Assembly (NCBI GenBank): GCA_039881145.1
Contig: JAYKKI010000074.1
Location: forward strand, 6,702,001-6,766,000
Direction: 5' to 3'
Length of the DNA stretch: 64,000 bases
DNA from: Druceiella hillmani
Taxonomy: Eukaryota; Arthropoda; Insecta; Lepidoptera; Hepialidae
Each line of letters starts with the position of its first letter. Position 1 is the first letter of the stretch. A program made the translations under genes and the position numbers. This document shows, piece by piece, positions 25,216-36,095 of the stretch. The notes under the pieces were generated by a model. The model made no database searches, had not been told where the DNA came from, and saw only the letters and a list, made by a program, of their open reading frames with translations.

Positions 25216-26388
25216 TTGCTTCCCTTAGTAGCTTGTCCTACCCAAAAAGCATTGCACGGCACTAGCTACTGGAAAGGAATACTAGCATTTTTTAAAAATT
25301 ATTCTTGAAACAGTTTATTCAGTAAATTCTGAGGCAAGTTGTTGTTGTAAATTTGTTTTGGGTGAAAAAAAGAAACGACGGGGTGCGCGAAGCAAGTTCA
25401 CTTGCTTCGCGCACCCCGCAAGTATGATATTTTCTAACGACTTTTGAAAGAATATTCGGAAGAGCATTTCCGATACTGGAATCCAATGAAACCTATAACT
25501 TGGCGGCGTAAAGTGAGTAAGAATATTCACAAAAATGATATTGATCATTCTTTCAGAATGAGAAGCGTGCGTAGGTTTTCTGAACGTAGTCCTAGACTGC
25601 GAGCACCTCACGGATTCTTCGAAATATTATGAAGTAGCGAAAGAATAAGTAATCCAATTGAGCGGTGATCCAAATTCAGAAAAATCATATTTTTGAAGCC
25701 AAAAATACTCGTTTGTATTAGATAACTTTTGAATGTTTCCTAATTCGTTAAGCAATTCTTCCACAGAATTGAGTAGCATGCATTTTCCTATTCAGCAAAG
25801 ATAGTATAAAAAATTGGCAAAGGTGGACGTAGAAATTTTTTTAGAGAATACATTTTGACGAAGAGTCATATCTTACGTCATTAACCTGGGGTTGTCAATT
25901 AAAATTTTAATCTATTAATGGAACCCAGTCTTTTTAGTAGTAGAAAAACGCGAATAATAATATCAAGGCACATAGAATACGTTATGGAATGGCGATCGAT
26001 ATCGGTAAACTTGTCCACCTCAACTATCCACAAATACATGCATAGAAATATTCTCATCACCGTTAAGACAATCACCTTGCTGCTTCTTCCTGGCCTTGTC
26101 GCAAATTGCCGGTCTTAGATGGACGCGGCCGCCGTCGGGCAGGCGGCAGCGCGCCGAGCAGACGAGCACACCGAGGCAGCTCTTCTTCAGTATGTGGACG
26201 TTGTGGTTGTTGGTGTTGCGCATGGCCCAGCCGGAGGCGTGCCGGCGCGCCTGCTCCGCACCGGGTGGGTATACGCGTCGGCAGTGACCGTCCGCCCATT
26301 CGCTGAAGGTGTCGAAGGCGGCCACGCGCGGCACGCAAGCGTCGTTTATGTCCCATTCGGCGCGCGCGCCCGCCGCTGGGCTCGACAT
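19996..26388 (-). CDS. gcm: Glial cells missing transcription factor (whole gene, 4 coding exons)
   Basis: Joining 26388-26076, 23220-22967, 21848-21758 and 20996-19996 on the minus strand gives 552 codons and a stop. Every junction has GT...AG and keeps frame (phases 1, 0, 1). Residues about 11-165 form the GCM zinc-binding DNA-binding domain: EWDIND at 11-16, [12 protein letters not shown] at 53-64, CLGVLVC at 71-77, RPAICDKAR at 92-100, CPNRLC at 108-113, [16 protein letters not shown] at 122-137, HDHPRPE shortly after. The family binds sites like ATGCGGGT as a nuclear transcription factor; Drosophila gcm starts glial and plasmatocyte fate. The rest is low-complexity and rich in Ser, Tyr, Asn and acidic residues, as expected of an activation region. 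Met 26388 is the first ATG in the first exon. An acceptor (TTGACAG) lies 16 bases upstream and the frame there is closed by a stop inside the presumed intron, so either a 5' non-coding exon or a further coding exon lies upstream. Confidence 0.93.
20997..21757 (-). other. gcm intron 3
   Basis: 761 bases, AT-rich, ending in TTTCATCGACAG. It holds a short palindromic phrase near 21240-21265 (TATCTATATCCTATAGAGATA) and nothing else of note. Confidence 0.82.
21758..21848 (-). CDS. gcm: gcm coding exon 3 (small, 91 bp)
   Basis: Encodes [14 protein letters not shown] then [16 protein letters not shown] and the first base of the next codon. Bounded by the acceptor ATAAACAG and the donor GAA followed by GTAAGT. 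It is too short to stand out by open-frame length; it is supported because it joins exons 2 and 4 in frame with consensus splice signals. Confidence 0.82.
21849..22966 (-). other. gcm intron 2
   Basis: 1.1 kb of AT-rich sequence between a perfect donor (GTAAGT) and the acceptor ATAAACAG. Nothing else was recognised in it. Confidence 0.85.
22967..23220 (-). CDS. gcm: gcm coding exon 2 (C-terminal half of GCM domain)
   Basis: Starts after TATTCCACAG and ends AAG before GTAAGT, an ideal donor. It completes codon 105 and continues [16 protein letters not shown], then [16 protein letters not shown] and HDHPRPEAK. These carry the Cys and His residues that hold zinc in the family and the strand that enters the DNA groove. 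A basic stretch, [12 protein letters not shown], follows the domain and could serve in nuclear import. The exon is GC-rich. Confidence 0.94.
24861..24910. repeat. 50-bp near-perfect palindrome
   Basis: AACATTCTTAATTATACTAA at the left end is matched by its reverse complement at the right end with almost no loop. It lies in gcm intron 1. Confidence 0.93.
25151..25206. repeat. (TA)n microsatellite
   Basis: TA dinucleotide run of about 56 bases in gcm intron 1. Open frames on both strands through it are artefacts. Confidence 0.97.
25379..25418. repeat. GC-rich perfect hairpin, 19-bp arms
   Basis: Left arm CGGGGTGCGCGAAGCAAGT, two-base loop, then its exact reverse complement. It lies in gcm intron 1. 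A GC-rich arm in AT-rich DNA makes this a very stable hairpin in RNA or single-stranded DNA. Confidence 0.95.
26076..26388 (-). CDS. gcm: gcm coding exon 1 (N-terminal half of GCM domain)
   Basis: Encodes residues 1-104 plus the first base of codon 105. The exon itself probably begins at 26404 after the acceptor TTGACAG, leaving 16 bases before the ATG. Key blocks are [46 protein letters not shown] and [13 protein letters not shown]. The donor is CAAG followed by GTGATT. The exon is strongly GC-rich compared with its surroundings, which explains several long open frames on the opposite strand; those are shadows. Confidence 0.93.
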
Positions 26389-26404
26389 GCCGACGTCTGT
26401 CCGC

Positions 26405-29271
26405 CTGTCAACGAAAATTTTCAGTTTTCATTTTACTTATTATTTTCAATGTATTACTTATGATACAAATGACGAGTAACTAATGACTCGATACAAAATA
26501 CTTCCTTGGCAAATTAAGTCTCGAAATGGATGGATTGTATCATTTAGACAGAAGATATTTTTATGAAACTTTATATCTTAAAACGTACCAACTTCACGGG
26601 AGTAACAATAGATGGTTTAAGAAATATTAAATAATGTTTTGAATTGTTGCCTTTTTCCTAGTTTTATATTTTTTTATTACCTATAAGGGTTAAATAATAT
26701 TTTACACATTTCCAACACGTTTTTTAAATTTTGTTTTCCTTTAAAACATTATTTTGAGGAATTACTGAGATGTGAAGTTTTTTAAAAATGCCGACGATTT
26801 GCTCATTCATATACATATTCGTTAAGTACTAGCTCTGTTCAGTCTAAAAACTAATTCGTGAGAACTACGGATTTAAGCCAAATCCGAATGGTCAAGGGAA
26901 CTGTCTGACAATATGTGATTTTAAAATATAAACTTTCGATGCTACCCTGAAATATAAAATTACAATACCAATTTTTGGTGGGTTTAGAATATACAAATTT
27001 CTGATATGGTTAGAAAATATCTGCAACCAGTATTTGAAATCAAATGTTATCGGTGTTCTCCACCATCCTGTGGCATTCAACTACTCAATCACCTGATTGC
27101 TATCACGTCTAGGTGTGGTTTATAGGAGTTTGTGATGGTTTGCTGTCGTTATGAATTGTAGTGCCGTGGAGTTTATAAATCTGTTATGTTATCAGTCTTC
27201 TTATACTGAACCCTACAAACATACAGCCCTAACGAATTGTAAGTAAATATTATTAAATCTGTATTAAATATTATTAAGTCGTATCTTATTAAATATATAA
27301 AAATATTATTAAGTCGGTAGTAATAATAGTGTCAGGAAATAGTATTTATAATATTTATATATTAATTATTTATTAATAAAACAAGGATTAGGTGGAGTTT
27401 AATTTTCTAGACCCACGAAAATTCCAAACATTTGAAGTTTTTGAAAAAAATTTACACACATAACTTCATTATAAATAACAGATTAAAGAAAAAGAGCGGA
27501 GCCCTCTATTCAGTCCGTACGCATGTTTAATTTATATTCGCAAATATTTTTGGATAGAATTAATTTGAACGAATCTTTTGTACTCGATGCCAATCCGTAT
27601 TTTTCTGTTTTCCTAATTTACTTTCGAAACATTCATAACTAGCCCAACATGCGCCCGGCGTCTCTGTTTATTAGTCTTCGCTATGCTCCTCAACGATTAT
27701 TTCTACGCTCCCTTAAGTCTGATACTTGTGCCACGACAACGCCCGCTCCACCCTTGTTGAATCTACTTTATGTATGTTCATAATAGTACAATGAAATAAG
27801 AGTGGAATATAATCATAAAAGTATCTTATTTATAAATTAAATTTTGATATACAAGAAAATAACGTTCGCCTTGTACTTCAGAAATTAATCACCTGTTTTA
27901 TAATATCATTGATAGTAAGAATTTTTTTGGGGTTTCCGCTTTTCAATTGGATAATATTTTTGTAGCGTAACGAAAGCTCATTTACGGAATATTGATACTG
28001 ATAATAACCTTAGGTCCTCAGTAAAAGTTTTGATATTTTTGTTAGAGGTGGTTTGATAAAATCTCAAAACAGACTTTAAAGTTGAATCAAGCATTGTGTA
28101 AAATAAAGTATTTAAAAAATAAACTCATGCGAATATTATGTCACAAATATAATGAGTTCAAATAATTTAGTCTTCTTAAGATGCAACAAATAATTGAGAC
28201 AGATTATAAAGTTTGAAGGCATAGTGCGAACGAAACTAAACGAGTCTAATTAGGATTAGGTTCTGAAATAATGTGACGATATGAAATCATGTTTATTAGA
28301 GCTGTGATATAATTTAATATATATTTATTAATAATCCCTAACACTGGTGAATGTGTGTGTTAGTGTGGTCGTCAATAATTAAAATGAAATTTCTTAACCG
28401 GTTCTGCAATATATTCATTTAAACTCGGCCAAAATAATTTACTTTATGTTATAATTTTCAACTTTATTTTAATATAATTAAATTATTATTGTATTTGTTA
28501 ATAGTTACAATTTATAATTGGAGTTCTCAGTGCATTTTATACTTTCAAAGTAAGTGACAAGTATATTAGTTTATAATATCAAAGAAAATTAAATTAATTA
28601 GGTTAGGGTTATATTTCCGAATTCCTGAAAATTAATAAATATTTTTAGATCATCCTGTTTGATAGGGAACAGGTAGAAATTACACCATGGCATTTCGTCA
28701 CCTCGCGGGGGTCCCACTTTCATGGGGCGCTCTATCACTCCGTTAACGTTTGTACTTAACATCAAAGCTGTCCCGTATCAAATTTTGATAGTTTTTATCG
28801 ATCTCAGGGGATTGGTTAATTTAGTTTTAAATAACAGCTTCGCGCTAGTAGTTTTGTCTATTTGACAATGAAATGTATCTGAGATACGTAATTATAACTA
28901 TGTATTGAATAAAAATTGTCAAGAAGATAATAATTTTTTTGTTTATTTTATCTATTCACCATTATTCCATTTTACTTTCTATAAATAAGTATCAATAAGT
29001 TGTAGAATTACAAGCAGTTTTGCTTGGATAAAATTGAAATTGGATTAAGAATAACTAACATTTGTGAAGACTTTATGTCTGTGATTTGCGATACCGAAAA
29101 AAAATTATTGCAGGCGTATGTGACAAAAAATTATCCATAGGTTTTCAAATTGCATTTAATTAGTAAATTGAGATCTTAGGTATCATTCTTTGTAAACAAG
29201 CAATTGCAACTGTACATTGACAATAAACTCAAAAATGCAATAACTAAATATTTAGATGCATAATAAATAAA
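26405..29271. other. Non-coding DNA upstream of gcm
   Basis: No recognised gene or element. This is the proximal upstream region (or a 5' intron) of gcm, so promoter or enhancer elements are likely here, but no specific element can be assigned from sequence alone. Confidence 0.35.
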
Positions 29272-29452
29272 TAATTTTTAGTTATTCTATAAGAATGTTT
29301 TTGAATTGAATTAAAATTTGGCAACTTTGAAATCTGCAATAATGTCACAACGATCCAGAATTTGGTTGGCCTTGAGAGAGGAAGATGACAGATGATTTCT
29401 CTCTAGACGTCGGCACTACAAATAAAAAGAAGTCCACATCATGGGCGAAAAT
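29272..29452 (+). repeat. Dispersed repeat, copy 1
   Basis: About 180 bases, including CATCATGGGCGAAAATA, GACGTCGGCACTACAAATAA and TTGAGAGAGGAAGATGAC, that recur in inverse orientation at 33975-34142 with roughly nine in ten bases the same by eye. The family is unknown; it is likely a short interspersed or miniature element. Confidence 0.85.
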
Positions 29453-29640
29453 ATAGTAAACGTAATACAGATATTTGTTCATGTCCATAGTTATTTATTA
29501 AATATTAATATTTATATCCGGTGAAGGATATCGCTTGGAAAAACTTAGTTGCACAGGTTTTTAGGAAAAATAGAAATATATGAAAATAGTGTATCCGATT
29601 ATAATACTCGTGTTTTGAATCAACTAGCATAATAAGGTTA

Positions 29641-30822
29641 TATATTGGGTTGCCTAATAAGTTTTTAACCCCGAGTTGCTGTCAGCAATTTTTATTAAAA
29701 AAATGTATATGTTACACTAAATTTAATTTAAGTATGTACCATTGTTATCAACTACTTGTCGCCATCTAGTTGGCAGTGATAATATGCCTTTCTTGTAAAA
29801 TTCCGGTGATTTTGATTCAAAAAATCGTGCGAAGTCGTAAATGATTACATAGAGCCTTGAATAAACGGTAATCAGAAGGCGCAATGTATGGCAAAAATGG
29901 TAGATGAGTGAGTAGAACCCAGCCGAGCTCCTCTAATTTTTCACGAGTACGTTTTGCAACATGTGGTCTAGCATTATCATGTAGAAAATAAGCTCGATCC
30001 TGTTGACTACTCAATTTGTTAAGTCCAATTGTTCGCAGTAAGTATCTGTATTAATTGTAGATCCCTCTGTTAGCAACTCTCCATGAATAACGATCTTGAC
30101 ATTCCACCGGCAGCTGAGCATCATCTTTTTGAGACTTATTTTAGGTTTGGATATTGAAACTCCTCTTTCTACGCCGCCCAGCCATTGACGTTTGCGTGTA
30201 TGGTTAACGTTTATAATCCACTTCTCATCGCCGTTACTAACTGACTCAGCCAGTCGAAGTTACATTTCAATGTCAATAACTGTTGACAAGTATCAACTCT
30301 GCACTAAAGGTGATATGATGACAACTCGTGGGGTATCCACATACCGTGTTTTGAAACTTTTTCCAATTCGTGCAAATATGTTTCTATGGTGCCATGACTG
30401 TAGTGTAGCTCACCTGCCAATTGACGAGTCGTCAGTCAAGGATCGTCCTGAATTAGGTGTCGTAATCATTCAACGTTCAATTCAACAGGACGTCCGTTAT
30501 GGGGTTCGTCCTTAAGATCGTAGTCCTCATTCCCGAACTTTCTGAATCAAATCTTTGCCGTCACGTAAGACACTATAGACTCGCCCATCGCATGACGTAT
30601 ATTATTTGTGGCAGTCTTTGCATCGTGACCTAAAGGAAATTCGATATCGATTTAAATCCATTATCTTTTATGTAATTCACTTAAAGCTTCGGCGCTGACT
30701 GCTGTCAGCTGACTGCACTTTGGCCTATTTATACCCTACATTAAAACCTTCTAGAAGTTTGGAGAATCTTTCTAGCAAAGTCCCGAAGTTGTGGCGAATA
30801 ATTTACTAAGCAACCTAATATA
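29641..30822 (-). mobile_element. Mariner element with both ends (1.18 kb)
   Basis: Both ends read TATATT(G/A)GGTTGC inward (29641-29653, and the reverse complement at 30810-30822), with the TA target dinucleotide outermost. Inside lies one degenerate mariner transposase on the minus strand. A length of about 1.2 kb is normal for mariner. Confidence 0.88.
29760..30660 (-). pseudogene. Mariner transposase, frameshifted
   Basis: Minus-strand blocks in order: the N-terminal helix-turn-helix region (AMGESIVSYVTAKI; LKDEPHNGRPVE); a second helix-turn-helix (RQLAGELHYSHGTIETYL); the linker WIPHEL; then the catalytic region with GDEKWI (first Asp), HDNARPH (second Asp) and APSDYRLF (third Asp of the D,D34D triad). 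All three catalytic residues survive, but stops occur near 30470 and 30290, and a single-base shift near 30025 separates the second from the third part. The product in intact relatives cuts the element out and pastes it at TA sites. It is inactive here. Confidence 0.88.
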
Positions 30823-33800
30823 ATGGCAAATTTCATGTATTCTTCGGAACGTACACCAATTATATTATGGCGAGTTTTTTAATTTAGTTTCTATTTTGAC
30901 CATAGTAACGAGTATGTTTCAGGAGTGCATTTGCAGACATTAAAATATCCATACTAATTTCGTTTAATCATGACTAATAAGGATTTTGATTTATTTGTTT
31001 TTTATATTTTTGAGCCCCATTGTTATCGTTGGTTTAAAAAAATACGAAATTATTGAGTTTTAAAATTGATTTCTCGAATTTGCAACATTTTTAAATTAAC
31101 AAGTTTTATTTGTATTCTTATCTTCAATCAAAATTGGGGTGGGGCGTGGTGGTCTATTGTATTATGATATCTCATTTTCGTTCGCTCCTACTTTAGCATT
31201 ATAGTTGTTCTTTCTCAGACAACCTAAGGGGAGTACCCTTATATCTTCAATAGTGACATATTAACGTAACATATGAAAAACTAGATCCCTGGGAGATTCG
31301 AAGTACACGAGAACTAAATGCATTGTTCTTTGTGAATTGTAATTTATAATTCTTGTGTTAAAATTGGGAAAGACTACTTCAGAAAAATATTTCTTTCAGT
31401 TCACAAATGAAAGGACGCTGCAAAGTTTGGTTCCGGTGGACAAGTTTGGAAGTATACAAAATTCGCTCTGAATGATAATAATAGCATATCAAGACACTTA
31501 GTTTAAATACAAAAAAATGGATTTAAAATATAAAAGGTATATTGTGATCTGTTATTTATAAATTATTTTATGATTACTACTTTCAGGGTTTCTTTAGATT
31601 TCAAAAGATAACGAAGCTTCAAAATATTCTAAGAAAGGTCAAATTGATTTCGAAGGTCCTATTCAATAATACTCCAATCGACAGAGTGCGCTAAAACAAT
31701 CAGCCGATACTAACTGGCTCGCATATTAACATATATATATCTAACATCGCAATGTAAAATTCTATATAGAATTTTACATTGCGATGTTACATATATATAT
31801 ATGTAACATCGCAATGTAAAATTCTACGTGAATAGGTCTACGATTGTAAAATCTGTAAAACTACTTTACAGACATATGCGATGAAGTTAAAAGGGTCTTT
31901 AATTTGATTACGCAACTTTAATAAAATTGATCCGGAAACGAGCACCTATTAGCGGGTGTGCGTCTTATTTCATTCTTTTGACTAAGCTTTGAGGGCTCTA
32001 TGGCTGGATATACTTTCCAAATTCCATCAAACTTGAGCTAAAATCAGTTGCGTCAACCGTTTTAGAGAGTAGCGAGGTGCGCGGCTGGGTGGACCTGATT
32101 GGTACAATTGGCCGGCCCGTTCGTAATTGCTTCAATGGGTTTCGGTCCCTCGGCGGGCTGCCTCAATTAGCGCACCCCGGACAACTGTCTGCTCGTTGGG
32201 GCGGGTAGAGTAAGCGAACTGTGTCATCTTACAGCATAAGGACATAAAGATGGTATTTATATGCAGTATGTAAGTTACATACATATTTAAATGTTTCGAT
32301 ATGATATGGGAAAATATTAAAATTGTATGCTGTGTGAGTATTTATATTATGAGTGTGTTTATGTGTGGAAGTTGGAAAAACTATAGCTGCCTTCTGTACA
32401 AACATCGATTTGATTGTTTTTTCGACATGTATGTAACATATAGTTAAGAAAATTAAGAAAAACTGCAAAAATAGTTTGGTGTCAACATGTCTTAGGTTGA
32501 AAATACGACATAAAGTGTAAAAACATTGAGCATAATTTTAAACGCTGTGTAATAATTATTTTGTCTTGTTTTAGGGGTATCTGTGACATTTAATAAAAAT
32601 TTGAAAATATTTATTTTAGTACCTATGGTATTTTAAAAAGTAAAAGAGATGTTTTGAAATGTAAATAGTCTCATTCTAAAAATATCTTATTTCTTTATCT
32701 ATTTAATGTGAGACTGAAAATTATTTTACTTCGACATACATTGTTAATGAATTTGAATAGAAATTGTTTTGTATCGTCTCCACCTATATTCATTGAATAT
32801 GGGTGTATTAAGTTATATTTATTGAACGAATTTTAAATAGTAGGTACTTCTATAAAATCTTCAATTGACCATTTGTCAAGTGTGAAGCATAGGGGCCGTG
32901 AAATGTACGCGGAGAGGATTAGGGGTTGATTTTAATTTTAATGTTATTGATTTATTATTTGTTCAAATTAGTTAAATAGAGCGCCTTATATACGTAATTT
33001 TTAATTTATAATTGGAGCTTTATTTAATTAATTAGTTAATCGCATGTGTTTTCCGTGTTGATTTTATGTCTTTTTCAAATAAAATATTGTCTGTTTTAAT
33101 TATGTTAACAAGGTCTGATTTCTATTTGTATTTAATTGGTAATTTTATAAATGTATTTATATCTCTTTGTTCTTTGTAGAAATGTTAGGACCAAGTATAT
33201 TTCTTGTTTAAAACCAATAGCATATTTCAAATAATTTGTGTTATTTTTCCTTCATATAAAATAAAAATTAGAAATAGTGTGTGTCTTGAACTATTAAACG
33301 CATTACAACTGTTATCTTAATACCTGTACTGCAGACTGTAAAAATTTGAGACGTCAAAGCTTATTTGAGTTATGTAGATACTAATGGGCACGGTTCACAA
33401 AAGCTTTTTATATTCGAAAGTGAGGATATTTGTAGTTTTAAATAAGAAAATATGGTTTGAATAAAAAATAATTTAGAAGACAGTCTATAAGCAAATTAAA
33501 TTAAATTTAAATTCCGAATCCAAATATTTCAAAACGGCTACATCACTATCGATTATTTTTTTTTCTTTTTAAATTAAATCAATCTGTTATGGCTATTTTG
33601 TTTACAACTGTAACACATAATGTAGAATCAGCTTCTCCTTTTCATAAACGTTACGTGTAAGCATGTTGCGTGGAAGTCTGCGGTGTAAACTTGCGAAATG
33701 AGTGACAGCTAGAGAAGAAACTAGAATAAATGAATTGGTTTCAAAAATCTTTTGCTTCCATATGTACTATAAGTTTGGGTTTTAATTTTTTACCTTAGTT

Positions 33801-33974
33801 AGGTTTTAAGACCTACTTTTGCGCTGAATCTCAAATTTAAAGGTATGTATCAATCAATACATATCTGTCTCAGATACAGAAGTTATGAGACAATTCCAAC
33901 AGAAGTAGAAATATGTAATTATGCTTGAAAACATTTTTTTTAACTGTCATATCGAGTTTACCACCATTATTTTT
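30823..33974. other. Non-coding DNA
   Basis: No gene recognised. It contains a palindrome cluster (31742-31826). Near 32010-32070 lies a phrase with CCAAATTCCATCAAACTTGA, then TCAGTTGCGTCAACCGTTTT, typical of RTE-derived repeat tails, and around 32080-32210 a moderately GC-rich stretch without a convincing open frame. Confidence 0.35.
31742..31826. repeat. Perfect 48-bp palindrome plus third arm
   Basis: Bases 31742-31789 are an exact palindrome (left half begins TAACATCGCAATGTAAAATT). After a short TA run the same left arm appears again at 31804-31826, giving three copies, two direct and one inverted, within 85 bases. Confidence 0.95.
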
Positions 33975-34142
33975 GCCCATGATGTGGACTTCTTTTTATT
34001 TGTAGTGCCGACGTCTAGAGAGAAATCATCCGTCATCTTCCTCTCTCAAGACCAACCAAATTCTTGATCGTCGTCACGTTATTGCAGATTTCAAATGTTG
34101 CCAAATATTCACATTCTTAGAGAATAACTAAAATTATTTTTT
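33975..34142 (-). repeat. Dispersed repeat, copy 2 (inverted)
   Basis: Reverse-complement partner of 29272-29452. The two copies flank 4.5 kb that includes the mariner element. Confidence 0.85.
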
Positions 34143-34164
34143 GACAAATAATAAATTCTAATTT

Positions 34165-34276
34165 TGCTTACACAAACGATGAAAAAAACATTTTTTTTAA
34201 CTGTCATATAAACGATGAAAAAATATTTTTTAAATGTCATATAAACGATGAAAAAACATTTCTTTAACTGTCATAT
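34165..34276. repeat. About 35-bp tandem repeat, three copies
   Basis: AAACGATGAAAAAAC, then ATTTTTTTTAACTGTCATAT, is repeated three times with small changes. The same phrase, AACATTTTTTTTAACTGTCA, also occurs at 33930-33955, just left of the dispersed repeat, as if that repeat had inserted into the array. Confidence 0.85.
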
Positions 34277-36095
34277 CGATTTTAAGGTAAGCCGGTCCGT
34301 TACAAAATAATATCAACGGATTATTTAAATCTATTTATGTTTCTATAAGATAGATTTCTTGAAAACTTTGAAATTTATAATTTGAAAATTAAAAGCATTG
34401 ATTAGATAAATAAAAATGGCAACGTAATATACCCAGAAAAATCTGACATGTTTTTACGGAAACTATTGTCTAACTACTCCTGTACAAAACTTAATTTCAC
34501 ATCGAATAACATTACTTTAAACATGAAATAATGCAAAATTGATGTTATTGTTAATTATCACATTTAAATGCACATTGTAAGCAATATTTAATTAACCTAT
34601 AGGTAAAATAGAGTCTTTTAATTTTCTAGTTTCTTGTTGTGCATTTCTCAAAGGTTACTAAAATTGTTATGCAATATTAATACTGGCTAAGCTTTGAATA
34701 GCGAAACTGTTTGCAATATTCACACTTTTGAAACATGAAATTTTACTTTTTCGTGAAATAATAAAAGTCTGCACTTGTCAGTTGGACCGTTGACTGACTG
34801 CGCCAACAGCTTTGTGAAGGTTTTTATTTTCTTCGGTTAAAGTATCGTTTTGTTGCCGCGGTTAATTTCAACAGTCGCGGTAAGTAAATAACACATTTAT
34901 AATTTTGTTACTATTTTCTGTAATTTGTTTACTATGCTTTTATAGCTCCCTTCTACGTTAATTTATGAAAGTTAAATTAAAATAAATACAAAAAAGTTAT
35001 TCCAAAAATACTTACAGTATAACCATTTCCGATTATGAAATCCTTTAATGATTTCCGCGAACAAAATTCGATTTTCACTTCCGTTTAATCACTATTGGCA
35101 ATAGTCCCCTTTGAACAGGTGTATACATATTTAACCGCTATCCGTTCAAAGTTAAAATGATATCAATTTTAAGCGCACAATTTGATAACACCTATTTACG
35201 ATAGAAAGTCGATTTAATACCAATTCAAAAATATATAAATATATAGCGGAATTACGAAAGCCAGTGAATAAAAGAGAAAATTTCAACGTGACCTCACGGA
35301 TTCGAAGCTAGTAACGCACTGCTCTAAGCATAGAATAGTGGAGTAATTTCGAAGGGTGGAAATGTACCCCCTCCACATTCACAATTCGATTGGGCGATGT
35401 AACGGCCAATGCTGGTGTCGGAGCTTTCGACCGTGAGAAGATTAGCTCCGCCCAATGACCAATGGGATTACTTGTCGCTACTCATCGACCAATAGTGTTT
35501 TTGGAAATTTTTGGAATCAAACAATTTTCATTTTATTTGTTTCTAAATTAAGTTACGTTTGATGTTTAATATGTACATTAGTCAAAATAAAATGTGTTAA
35601 ATACGAGCAGGACTCGCACTTCCGAAGTTCCGTTGACACTAAATCACATGTAAACATTTAAGAGTGAATAATATTCATATTAAATTCTATTTAAAAATAC
35701 TTTTACTATTATGTTACATAGTAAGTATATAATTCATCGGTATGAAATATTGTAAATTTTTCAAAAGACTATAAGGACTTGAATAATTTCTTCGGGTGAA
35801 CTTTTAATGAATAACGCTGCCTAGGATTAAAAATCACAAAATGAATGGAATTATGAACAATGGAAGAAAATTAGAAAGGAAATTAAAAAGAAAACAGAAA
35901 TAAACAAATAATAATGGGGTTTGTAAAATATAAACGCGGAACCTATTTTGGACCCCTTATGGATGTTATTGCATTTTAGGTTACACCTAACTAAGGGTTA
36001 ATGTGGTTAGCATTATTTTTTTCACATTAATGCCTACCACATTAATGTTTCCAATACAATTCAATAACGAACCCGTTGCAAGGAAACTCCGTACG
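34277..36095. other. Non-coding DNA with CCAAT cluster
   Basis: No gene recognised. A segment at about 35290-35340 has a tRNA-like B-box word (TTCGAATCC on the minus strand) and a cluster of five CCAAT words lies at 35389-35493. Confidence 0.35.
35385..35495. promoter_or_regulatory. Cluster of five CCAAT words
   Basis: ATTGG at 35389 and CCAAT at 35406, 35452, 35459 and 35489, within 105 bases and in a more GC-rich patch than the surroundings. CCAAT boxes are bound by NF-Y in animals. No start site or open frame lies nearby, so function is uncertain; it may be part of a repeat. Confidence 0.25.

Larger units (their letters stand above)
23221..26075 (-). other. gcm intron 1
   Basis: A 2.9-kb intron, AT-rich, without recognised genes. 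It contains a 50-bp palindrome (24861-24910), a TA run (25151-25206) and a GC-rich perfect hairpin (25379-25418). Confidence 0.85.

Noticed and set aside
26072..26463. Several long open frames on both strands over 26.07-26.46 kb
   Set aside because: They are shadows of the GC-rich gcm exon; only the frame with the GCM-domain motifs is real.
30192..30515. 107-codon plus-strand open frame
   Set aside because: It is the antisense of the mariner transposase, which reads on the minus strand with clear motifs.
31742..31826. microRNA precursor from the perfect palindrome
   Set aside because: Arms are perfectly paired with no loop, unlike animal pre-microRNAs, and a third copy points to a mutational origin.
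35285..35340. tRNA gene suggested by a TTCGAATCC-like B-box word
   Set aside because: No acceptor stem or anticodon arm can be folded; at most a tRNA-derived repeat fragment.
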